Below are positions 43,743 through 51,263 of a DNA stretch of 64,000 nucleotides, one piece after another. Source of the DNA: SPJN01 sp965229935 (GTDB lineage: Bacteria; Pseudomonadota; Alphaproteobacteria; SPJN01); contig CBDDKB010000002.1 in NCBI GenBank assembly GCA_965229935.1, positions 1,488,001-1,552,000 on the forward strand, written 5' to 3'. A program made the position numbers and the translations under genes. The notes below the pieces were generated by a model. The model worked only from the letters and a program-made list of their open reading frames with translations. It did no database searches and was not told the origin of the DNA. Numbering within the stretch: the stretch's first letter is position 1; every line of letters begins with the position of its first letter.

Positions 43743-45212
43743 ATGACCGACATTTCACCAGACCATAATGATGCCGCCCTGACGGTCAGCCAGATCGCCG
43801 GGCAGATCAAGCGCGTGGTCGAAGGTGAGTTCGGCCATGTCCGCGTGCGGGGTGAGATCAGCCGATTTACTCGTGCAGGGTCAGGCCATTGCTATTGGAG
43901 CCTGAAGGACGACAAGGCCGTGCTTGATGCGGTGATGTGGAAAACAGTTGCTGGCCGCCTTGCCTTCCGCCCCGAAGAAGGGTTGGAAGTTATCTGCGAA
44001 GGCAAGCTGACCACCTATCCCGGCCGGTCGCGCTATCAAATCGTGGTTGAACGGATGGAGCCTGCGGGCGAAGGCGCGCTCATGGCTATGCTGGAAGCGC
44101 GCAAAAAGCAGTTGGCGGCCGAGGGTCTGTTTGATCAGGACCGTAAAAAGCCACTGCCCAAACTGCCGACCACAATTGGCGTCGTTACCTCCCCCACTGG
44201 TGCTGTCATACGCGATATTCTTCATCGTCTAAATGACCGCTTCCCGCGCCATGTTTTGGTCTGGCCTGTTTTGGTACAGGGCGAAGGGGCCGCCGCACAA
44301 ATTGCAGAGGCCATTCGCGGCTTTAACGCCCTCCCCGTTGATGGCGGGCCGATGTCCCGTCCTGATCTGTTGATTGTGGCACGCGGTGGCGGCTCGCTCG
44401 AAGACCTGTGGTGCTTTAACGAGGAGATTGTCGCGCGCGCTGCTGCTGACAGCGACATCCCGCTTATCTCAGCCGTGGGTCATGAAACCGACACGACGCT
44501 GATTGATTTTGTCAGTGATTTGCGCGCGCCCACCCCTACCGCCGCAGCAGAGATCGCCGTTCCTGAGCGGCGCGAACTGATGGCGCAAACGCTGGAACTG
44601 GCAGCCCGCATGGACCGCGCGCAATCTCGCATTCTGGCTGAACGGCGCGATCGGCTTGCCGGGCTGGCACGGGGCCTGCCCCGCGCGGATAAGCTGTTTG
44701 CCCTACCGCGACAGCAGTTTGATCGGCTTGCCGCCGATTTACCGCGCGCCCTGCGCACACGATTGGACGCCGCACGGCTTGCCCTAACACGGCAAAGCGC
44801 GGGCCTGCGCCCCACCGCCATTGTCACCGCAACACGCAATGCCCGCAGCAGCTTCACCTCGCTTGAGGGACGGTTCGTCCGCTCATGGCCGCGCCATCAG
44901 AACAATTATCGCACACGTCTTGCCCGTGCTGGACAATTGCTTGAGGCCTATTCCCATCAGGGTGTTTTGGCGCGCGGCTTTGCCTTGGTGATCGGCCCCG
45001 ATGGCAAGCCCGTACGCCACAAAAAGGACACATGGCCGGGCGAAGATGTCACCCTGACATTTGTGGATGGCGACGTCAGTGCCCGTATTGAAAGCGGCGG
45101 CAAGGGGCGTGCGACACGCCCAACCAAGACAAAGCCTGCCCGGTCGGCTAAAAAGGCTGCACCTAAATCAACAACCCCGCCCAAACAGGCCAGCCTGTTT
45201 GATGAGGATTAA
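43743..45212 (+). CDS. xseA: Exodeoxyribonuclease VII large subunit
   Basis: 489-residue large subunit of the ATP-independent single-strand exonuclease. N-terminal OB domain: LTVSQIAGQIKRVVEGEFG, RVRGEISRFTRAGSGHCYWSLKD. Catalytic domain: PTTIGVVTSPTGAVIRDI, LIVARGGGSLEDLWCFNEE, and SAVGHETDTTLIDFVSDLRAPTP split over the following loop. A long coiled-coil follows, then a basic Lys/Thr/Pro-rich tail ending KQASLFDED. The start ATG 43743 (MTDISPDHND) replaces an unlikely upstream start that would overlap purD. The small subunit gene is not in the window. Confidence 0.95.
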   Translation: MTDISPDHNDAALTVSQIAGQIKRVVEGEFGHVRVRGEISRFTRAGSGHCYWSLKDDKAVLDAVMWKTVAGRLAFRPEEGLEVICEGKLTTYPGRSRYQIVVERMEPAGEGALMAMLEARKKQLAAEGLFDQDRKKPLPKLPTTIGVVTSPTGAVIRDILHRLNDRFPRHVLVWPVLVQGEGAAAQIAEAIRGFNALPVDGGPMSRPDLLIVARGGGSLEDLWCFNEEIVARAAADSDIPLISAVGHETDTTLIDFVSDLRAPTPTAAAEIAVPERRELMAQTLELAARMDRAQSRILAERRDRLAGLARGLPRADKLFALPRQQFDRLAADLPRALRTRLDAARLALTRQSAGLRPTAIVTATRNARSSFTSLEGRFVRSWPRHQNNYRTRLARAGQLLEAYSHQGVLARGFALVIGPDGKPVRHKKDTWPGEDVTLTFVDGDVSARIESGGKGRATRPTKTKPARSAKKAAPKSTTPPKQASLFDED

Positions 45213-45215
45213 GAC

Positions 45216-45440
45216 ATGTTACAACGTGATGGCGGCCTGCCCGACGGGCCCGCAAAACTGGAATTTGAACAGGCCGATTTTTCGATCATCTGGCCGGGCC
45301 GTTATGTGCTGTGTGCCGTAACGGGCGAGAAAATCCCGCTTGAACATTTGCGTTACTGGTCTGTTGAACGACAAGAAGCCTATCGCGATGGCGAAACTGC
45401 CTTTGGGGCTGAGCTTAAATGGCGCAACGCGCAATCATAG
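45216..45440 (+). CDS. DUF2093 family protein
   Basis: 74-residue soluble protein. YVLCAVTGEKIPLEHLRYWSVERQEAYRDG is the DUF2093 core (given here as residues 29-57). The family is largely alphaproteobacterial and of unknown function. The CAVTG and RYWS motifs are its marks. It begins three bases behind xseA and overlaps the start of the M23 peptidase gene by 22 bases, so the three genes are probably translated from one message. Confidence 0.88.
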   Translation: MLQRDGGLPDGPAKLEFEQADFSIIWPGRYVLCAVTGEKIPLEHLRYWSVERQEAYRDGETAFGAELKWRNAQS

Positions 45441-46270
45441 GCAAAGGCATAGGCATAGGCATAGGCCTGTTTCTATCGCTGCTGCTATTGTCGGCAGCTC
45501 CAGCCCCAGCCCTTGCGGTTGAGCTGACCTTGACGGGTGATCTAACCCAGGGCGGCTTTGTCAGCGCCCAAACGGTGCCCGGCGCAACAGCCAAGCTGAA
45601 TGAAAAACCGATCAGGGTTGATGATCAGGGCCGCTTTGTCTTTGGCTTTGGTCGTGACGAGGCGCTAACCCACACGCTGACCGTGACCGGGCCAGATGGG
45701 ACGGTTGAAACACGCCCCCTCACCCTCGCCAAGCGTGACTATAAAATCCAACGGATCGAGGGTCTGCCGCAAAAATATGTCAGCCCCCCTGAAAGCGTCC
45801 TAAAACGCATTAGGGAGGAGAATGGCCGCATCTACACAATCCGCAATCGCGATACGGATTATGGCGGCGTGTTCGGCGGCTTTATCTGGCCTGCCGAAGG
45901 GATTGTGTCAGGCGTTTACGGCAGCCAACGGGTTTTGAATGGCGAACCCAAACGCCCCCATTTCGGCATTGATATCGCTGCCCCCACCGGCACAAAAATC
46001 ATTGCCCCGGCAGGCGGCATTGTTCGGATGGCTGAACCTGATCTTTTTTACACGGGCGGCACCATCATGCTTGATCATGGTCATGGGATCGTCAGCGTCT
46101 TTTCCCACCTGTCCAAGCTCGACGCAAAGGTTGGCGACTGGGTAGAACAGGGCGTCAAGATCGGCGAAATCGGATCAACTGGCAGATCCACGGGGCCCCA
46201 TCTTGATTGGCGGGTCAATTGGTTCCAAACCCGTTTGGACCCAGAATTGCTTTTGCCCGAAAAGGACTAG
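45419..46270 (+). CDS. Exported M23 family metallopeptidase
   Basis: 283-residue LytM/M23 peptidase homologue, expected to act on or bind murein cross-links in the periplasm. The N-terminal signal peptide contains a (Gly-Ile)n run encoded by a GGCATA repeat. The mature N-terminal domain is beta-rich. The C-terminal domain has the zinc motif HFGIDIAAPTG (HxxxD) and the LDHGHGIVSVFSHL stretch. The final HxH motif reads GPHLDWRVNW, with Asp for the second His, a variant I recall from alphaproteobacterial members. It overlaps the DUF2093 gene by 22 bases and the convergent channel gene by four. Confidence 0.88.
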   Translation: MAQRAIIGKGIGIGIGLFLSLLLLSAAPAPALAVELTLTGDLTQGGFVSAQTVPGATAKLNEKPIRVDDQGRFVFGFGRDEALTHTLTVTGPDGTVETRPLTLAKRDYKIQRIEGLPQKYVSPPESVLKRIREENGRIYTIRNRDTDYGGVFGGFIWPAEGIVSGVYGSQRVLNGEPKRPHFGIDIAAPTGTKIIAPAGGIVRMAEPDLFYTGGTIMLDHGHGIVSVFSHLSKLDAKVGDWVEQGVKIGEIGSTGRSTGPHLDWRVNWFQTRLDPELLLPEKD

Positions 46271-47511
46271 TCTTTGGGCCAGCCCAGCACGCGCACCTCG
46301 CGCTGCGGGAACGGGAAGTGAATGTCGTTTTCGTGGAAACGGTCCCACAATTCCAAAATTACTTCAGAGCTGACATTGGCCACCCCGTCTTCGGGGTCAC
46401 GGATCCAGATACGCATTTCAAGATCAACGGAACTGTCGCCCAGCCCCATCACATTGCAGCGCGGTGCAGGGTCTGCCAACACGCGGGGCACAGCCTCTGC
46501 CGCCTCCATCGCGATTTTTTGCACGGTGCGCAGGTCTGAATCATAGGCCACACCAAACGGAATTTTGACGCGCACAATTTTGGAGGAAAATGACCAGTTG
46601 ATCACCTGCTGGGTGATCAAATCTTCGTTCGGGATCAGGTGTTCCTTCCCGTCCCGCGTGACAACGGACACGAAGCGCGCACCCAGCCGATCAATGCGGC
46701 CATAAGATTCGCCAATCTCAATCACGTCACCGGGCTTGATCGATCGATCTGCCAACAGGATCAAACCTGAGATAAAGTTCGCCACAACCTTTTGCAGGCC
46801 AAAGCCGATGCCAACACCAAGCGCACCGCCGAACACGGCAAATGCCGTGATGTCCACCCCGATTACCGCCATGGCGATCAGGAAGGCGGCACCGATCAGT
46901 GTCAGCCGCACGATTTTGGAAAACAGAACCTGTGCCGATGGTTCAAGATGGGTCAGGCCACTTAACCGCGTATCAGTTATCCGCCCCAAAATGGACGACA
47001 GCCACAATAGACCGACCAAGACCACGCCGCCCTGAATGACAGACAACAGGGTCAGACGCACATCACCGATGCTGAACCCAACACCGTTTAGGGCCTGCGT
47101 CACAGGGTCAATCAGACCGAATATGGTCAGCCCTGCGATCAGCAGTGAAATCCAAGTGACAATCTTGCGAACAAACACATCCTTGATGAAGGAGCCTGCG
47201 AGCAGAATAACAATCCACGCAATGAACAGACGCCACAGGCTGGCAAGGATGACAGGCTCCTCCCCCAGGCCCCTACCGACCCCTTCGCCCGTGGCAAGCA
47301 TGGCTGCTGCAACCACCAAATAACCTGCCAAATCAGGGAAATGTTCCCGGTATTTGTCAGCGATCAGGCTTAACAGCGGGCGGGTCAAAAGGCTGGACAG
47401 GCCCAAAAGCACCATCACCCCGATCACTTCGATCAGACGAGGAACCGTCAGCACCTCAGCCTCGGCAAAGGCGCGAACCATGTCCCAGATTTGTGTCAGA
47501 AATTCAGCCAT
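46267..47511 (-). CDS. Mechanosensitive ion channel (MscS family)
   Basis: 414-residue inner-membrane channel. Five or more transmembrane helices lie in residues 15-245. The pore-lining TM3 region is FAVFGGALGVGIGFGLQKVVANF, with the Gly/Ala packing pattern of MscS and the conserved FISGLILLADRSIKPGD after it, then the cytosolic beta and alpha/beta domains (IGESYGRIDRLGARFVSVVTRDG, IPNEDLI). It should release osmolytes upon hypo-osmotic shock. Start ATG 47511 with AGGGA upstream. Its stop codon overlaps that of the convergent M23 gene in a CTAG tetramer. Confidence 0.92.
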   Translation of the reverse strand: MAEFLTQIWDMVRAFAEAEVLTVPRLIEVIGVMVLLGLSSLLTRPLLSLIADKYREHFPDLAGYLVVAAAMLATGEGVGRGLGEEPVILASLWRLFIAWIVILLAGSFIKDVFVRKIVTWISLLIAGLTIFGLIDPVTQALNGVGFSIGDVRLTLLSVIQGGVVLVGLLWLSSILGRITDTRLSGLTHLEPSAQVLFSKIVRLTLIGAAFLIAMAVIGVDITAFAVFGGALGVGIGFGLQKVVANFISGLILLADRSIKPGDVIEIGESYGRIDRLGARFVSVVTRDGKEHLIPNEDLITQQVINWSFSSKIVRVKIPFGVAYDSDLRTVQKIAMEAAEAVPRVLADPAPRCNVMGLGDSSVDLEMRIWIRDPEDGVANVSSEVILELWDRFHENDIHFPFPQREVRVLGWPKD

Positions 47512-47605
47512 ATAGTCCCTGATTCTTGTTTCAGATGATTGCCAATCGCGCCAAGGCATGACACAAGAACAACACTGTATTCTTCTTCATTAATAGAGTA
47601 ACCCA

Positions 47606-48676
47606 ATGAGCGAGCAATCCAAAGATATATCGACCCACGGCAATGTGGGAGAGGTCCGCGACAATCACCGTTTCGACGAATCTGCCCTATTGGCCTATAT
47701 GCAGGAAACTGTAGACGGCTATGCAGGTCCGGGCAATGTCCGTCAGTTTGCAGGCGGGCAATCAAATCCCACCTTTATGGTTGAAACGCCGGATGCATCC
47801 TATGTGATCCGCAAACAACCCCCCGGTGAACTACTTCCCTCCGCCCATCAGGTTGACCGTGAATATCGCGTGATGAAGGCCTTGGCTGACACGGATGTCC
47901 CCGTACCTGAGATGTTGGCACTTTGTCAGGACAAGGACGTTATCGGCACTGATTTTTATGTCATGCGTTTTTTGGAAGGCCGCATATTCCGCGACCCGCG
48001 CCTGCCAGACGAAACAGCACAAAGCCGCGCCGCCATCTATGACAATATGGTCGATACACTCGCCAAACTACACAAGGTTGATTACAAGGCGGTTGGCTTG
48101 GAAGATTTTGGCCGTGCCGGAAATTATTATGAACGGCAGATTGGCCGCTGGACCAAGCAATATCGCGGGGCAGAAACCCACGAAATTGCATCAATGGAAA
48201 GTCTGTTGGAATGGCTGCCTGATGCCGTGCCGCAGGATGACAGCGTGTCGATTGCCCATGGTGATTTCCGTCTGGAAAATTCCATCTATCACCCGACCGA
48301 ACCGCGTATGATCGCGCTGCTTGATTGGGAACTGTGCACCATCGGCCACCCCTTTGCCGACCTTGCCTACAACTGCATGCTCTATCACATTGACAGCCCC
48401 TCATTGGGGTCATTGATCGGGCTTGATTTCGATAAGCTCGGCATCCCGACAGAGGATGCTTATGTGGCGCGTTATTGCGAATTGTCCGGGCGGTCTGAAA
48501 TTCCTAACTGGGACTTTTACCTTGCCTTTGCGATTTTCCGTATCGCCGCGATTTCGCAAGGCGTTTACAAGCGCGGCCTTGATGGCAATGCAAGTTCAGA
48601 TCAGGCCAAGAATTATCGTGATGCCTGCCAGACCCTTTCTGATGTCGCGTGGGAGATCGCGCAACGATCAGCCTAA
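47606..48676 (+). CDS. ACAD10/11-type phosphotransferase (APH fold), paralogue 2
   Basis: 356-residue homologue of the protein at 41232, closely similar along its whole length: FAGGQSNPTFMV, VIRKQPPGELLPSAHQVDRE, LEDFGRAGNYYERQIGRW, AHGDFRLENSIYHPTEP and LLDWELCTIGHPFADLAY. The catalytic Asp and metal-binding Asp are kept. It probably phosphorylates a hydroxyacyl-CoA or related small molecule. No clear ribosome site precedes the ATG. It is divergent from the channel gene, and its stop overlaps the stop of the convergent tadA gene. Confidence 0.85.
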   Translation: MSEQSKDISTHGNVGEVRDNHRFDESALLAYMQETVDGYAGPGNVRQFAGGQSNPTFMVETPDASYVIRKQPPGELLPSAHQVDREYRVMKALADTDVPVPEMLALCQDKDVIGTDFYVMRFLEGRIFRDPRLPDETAQSRAAIYDNMVDTLAKLHKVDYKAVGLEDFGRAGNYYERQIGRWTKQYRGAETHEIASMESLLEWLPDAVPQDDSVSIAHGDFRLENSIYHPTEPRMIALLDWELCTIGHPFADLAYNCMLYHIDSPSLGSLIGLDFDKLGIPTEDAYVARYCELSGRSEIPNWDFYLAFAIFRIAAISQGVYKRGLDGNASSDQAKNYRDACQTLSDVAWEIAQRSA

Positions 48677-49137
48677 CGGCGATCCTTGAAAAACTGTTTT
48701 AGCAGGCTTGCGGCATCCTCGGCGGCAAGCCCGCTATAAACCTCCGGCCTGTGGTGGCAGCTCGATGTCGTGAAAATGCGCGGGCCATGATCGACACCGC
48801 CCATTTTCTCATCCTCTGCCCCGTAATACAGCCTGCTGATCCGGGCGTATGAGATGGCGGTGGCACACATGGGGCAAGGCTCCAGCGTTACGTAAAGCGC
48901 GCAGCCTTCGGGCAATCTTTCTGTCCCCAAATCAGCACAGGCCCGCCTTATCGCCAGCATTTCTGCGTGGGCAGACGGGTCCTTCAGCTCTAAAGTGCGA
49001 TTACCTTCAACAGCCAATACCATGCCGTCAGGACCAACCAACACAGCGCCAACCGGCACTTCACCACGGCCAGCAGCGTCTTTTGCGGCCAAAAGGGCCT
49101 GATCCATAAAGTCTGACTTGTCATAGCTTTGCGTCAT
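48673..49137 (-). CDS. tadA: tRNA-specific adenosine deaminase
   Basis: 154-residue zinc deaminase that converts A34 to inosine in tRNA-Arg(ACG). Zinc ligands and proton shuttle: His57-Ala-Glu59 (PSAHAEM), then Cys88 and Cys91 in LEPCPMC. The C-terminal helix with LLKQFFKDRR contacts tRNA in homologues. The ATG at 49137 gives the usual length. The gene is divergent from the pseudouridine synthase gene and tail-to-tail with the phosphotransferase gene, with overlapping stops (CTAA). Confidence 0.95.
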   Translation of the reverse strand: MTQSYDKSDFMDQALLAAKDAAGRGEVPVGAVLVGPDGMVLAVEGNRTLELKDPSAHAEMLAIRRACADLGTERLPEGCALYVTLEPCPMCATAISYARISRLYYGAEDEKMGGVDHGPRIFTTSSCHHRPEVYSGLAAEDAASLLKQFFKDRR

Positions 49138-49212
49138 AGCGCCAAAATGGGCGTTGCCCCCTGCGCGGTCAAGGCCAATTGTGGTATAGCTGCCCCCCTG
49201 TTAAGGAGCGTC

Positions 49213-50715
49213 ATGACCAACGGTTTTGAAGATAAAGACAATAAAGAACGCATCGCCAAGTTTATGGCGCGGGCGGGTCTTTGCTCGCGCCGCGACGCCG
49301 AACGCTGGATTGCTGAGGCACGCGTGATGGTCAATGGCCAATTGATCACCACCCCGGCAACATTGGTTGGACCCGATGATTCGGTGAAAGTTGATGGCAA
49401 GCTGATCGGCGCGGCAACAGAAACGCTGTTGTGGCGCTATTATAAGCCTGATGGGCTTGTCACCAGCCACAAGGACCCCGAAGAACGCCCCACAGTGTTT
49501 GAGAACTTGCCGCCGCATCTACCCCGCGTTGTCTCTGTCGGTCGGCTTGATCTGACAAGCGAGGGGTTGTTGCTGCTGACCAATGATGGTGCTCTTGCCC
49601 GCTTTTTAGAGCATCCCTCGACCGGGTGGATCAGGCGCTATCGCGTGCGCGCCTATGGCCGGGTCAGTCAAGACCAGCTCGACGCACTGGGCCAAGGGGT
49701 GACAGTTGATGGCGTCCGCTATGGCCCGATCGAGGCTGAGATTGATCGTGTCACAGGCGGCAATACATGGCTGACCATTGGCCTGACAGAGGGCAAGAAC
49801 CGCGAAATTCGCCGTGTGCTGGGAAGCCTTGATCTAACCGTTAATCGCTTGATCCGCATGTCCTATGGGCCGTTTCAACTGGGCCGCCTGAAACCCGGCG
49901 ATGTTGAACAGGTGCCAAGGCGCGTATTGTTTGACCAGTTGGGCTTGAAAAAGGGTGATGATCTGGGCAAGTTTTTAACAGATCAAAATAACCATTCCCC
50001 CGCCCAGACACAGGCTGACCACGCCCCAACAAACCAATCGCCGGAAGCTGCGACAGAACCAATGACCAATAACAAAAAAGACGCTGACGAGATTGTGATC
50101 AAGCCACGGCAGGCGAAAAAGACCCTGCCGAAAAAAGAACGTGTGCGCCACGTCAAGGCAAGCTCTCTTTACGAACGCCGTGCACTGCGCCGTAATCGCC
50201 GCGAAGATGCTGAGGATCAGGAAAATCCTGAACCCGGCGCACGCCCGCGCCGCTATCGCGACCATCGCGACCCGCCCAAAAAACGCAACGAGGGTACAGG
50301 ACAAGGCCGTGAAGACCGGCCCCAACGTGGAGATCGTCCGCAACGTGGCGATAGACCACAAAGGGGCGAGCGCACGCAACGGGGCGACAGACAGGATCGC
50401 GATGACCGTCCACGCCGCAGCCCTTCAGATGACAAACCCGGCTTTAGGGGTAAGTCTGACGGTGGCTTTAAGGGCAAATCATCAGGCGGCTATAAAGGCA
50501 AATCTGACGGTGGCTTTAAAGGCAAATCTGATGGTGGTTATAAGGGCAAATCGGGCGGCAAACCCGGTGGTCGTCCCAGCGGCAAACCTGGTGGCAAACC
50601 TGGCGGCAGGCCAGGCGGCAAACCCGGCGGGAGACCGGCACGCGGCGGCAGACCGTCAGGCCCCGGTCGTGGTCCAAATAGGGGCCCGAATAAAGGTGGT
50701 GGCCGCGGTCGATGA
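49213..50715 (+). CDS. rluB: RluB-like 23S rRNA pseudouridine synthase with long basic repeat tail
   Basis: 500-residue RsuA/RluB/E/F-family enzyme. The S4 domain is KERIAKFMARAGLCSRRDAE (about residues 12-60). The catalytic core has VGRLDLTSEGLLLLTNDG with the catalytic Asp, plus GLTEGKNREIRRVLG and RMSYGPFQLGRLKPGD. After residue about 260 comes a disordered tail: an acidic/Gln-rich linker, a basic stretch, RGDRPQ-type repeats, then GGFKGKSDGGYKGKS- and PGGKPGGRP-type repeats to the end. The start ATG 49213 has AAGGAG. It overlaps rsmD by four bases (ATGA). RluB (Psi2605) is the likeliest specificity. Confidence 0.88.
   Translation: MTNGFEDKDNKERIAKFMARAGLCSRRDAERWIAEARVMVNGQLITTPATLVGPDDSVKVDGKLIGAATETLLWRYYKPDGLVTSHKDPEERPTVFENLPPHLPRVVSVGRLDLTSEGLLLLTNDGALARFLEHPSTGWIRRYRVRAYGRVSQDQLDALGQGVTVDGVRYGPIEAEIDRVTGGNTWLTIGLTEGKNREIRRVLGSLDLTVNRLIRMSYGPFQLGRLKPGDVEQVPRRVLFDQLGLKKGDDLGKFLTDQNNHSPAQTQADHAPTNQSPEAATEPMTNNKKDADEIVIKPRQAKKTLPKKERVRHVKASSLYERRALRRNRREDAEDQENPEPGARPRRYRDHRDPPKKRNEGTGQGREDRPQRGDRPQRGDRPQRGERTQRGDRQDRDDRPRRSPSDDKPGFRGKSDGGFKGKSSGGYKGKSDGGFKGKSDGGYKGKSGGKPGGRPSGKPGGKPGGRPGGKPGGRPARGGRPSGPGRGPNRGPNKGGGRGR
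50310..50712 (+). repeat. Tandem low-complexity repeats coding the pseudouridine synthase tail
   Basis: The DNA repeats in short units: GGCGATAGACCACAA-like units (50320-50410) code RGDRPQ. Then GGTGGCTTTAAGGGCAAATC-like 30-base units (50460-50560) code GGF/YKGKSD. Then GGCAAACCTGGT-like units (50560-50640) code GGKPGGRP. All keep the reading frame, so copy-number change would lengthen or shorten the basic tail only. Confidence 0.8.
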
Positions 50716-51257
50716 GGATTATTGCCGGGCAATGGCGCGGCAGACCGCTTAACGCGCCCAAGGACCGGACTATCCGGCCCACCACCGACCGTATTCGGGA
50801 GGCTTTGTTTTCCAAACTCGACGCCATGAATGCGGTCGCAGGCGCAGATGTGCTCGATTGTTTTGCAGGCACCGGCGCACTGGGGTTTGAGGCATTGTCA
50901 CGCGGCGCAGCCTCACTAACCGCTGTGGAAAAGGCACCAGCCAGTATCGCGCTTATCAAGGCGAACCAGACATCTTTAGGCGCGGCGCTTACCCTGATCA
51001 GACAGGATGCGACCAAGCTGGGCCCCTGCCCCAATGCAGGCGGGTTTGGTTTGATCTTTCTTGATCCGCCCTATGACAAGGGATTGGTTGCGCCCTGCCT
51101 GACCGCCCTGTTATCAGGCGGCTGGGCCCGCGCAGATGCGACCATCATCATCGAAACCGACAAGCGCGAAGCACTGACGCTTCCAGAAAGTTTCGACATG
51201 GTGGATGAGCGTGTTTATGGCGACACGCGGCTGACCTTTCTAACGCCCGTAAACTAA
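50712..51257 (+). CDS. rsmD: 16S rRNA (guanine966-N2)-methyltransferase
   Basis: 181-residue SAM-dependent methyltransferase that modifies G966 of 16S rRNA. Motif I is DVLDCFAGTGALGFEALSRG, motif IV is LIFLDPPYDKGL (the DPPY that positions the exocyclic amine), and the N-terminus MRIIAGQWRGRPLNAP carries the typical RNA-contact start. It overlaps the pseudouridine synthase gene by four bases, so two rRNA modification enzymes are translationally coupled. It converges on mutL with six bases between stop codons. Confidence 0.95.
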   Translation: MRIIAGQWRGRPLNAPKDRTIRPTTDRIREALFSKLDAMNAVAGADVLDCFAGTGALGFEALSRGAASLTAVEKAPASIALIKANQTSLGAALTLIRQDATKLGPCPNAGGFGLIFLDPPYDKGLVAPCLTALLSGGWARADATIIIETDKREALTLPESFDMVDERVYGDTRLTFLTPVN

Positions 51258-51263
51258 ACGGCC

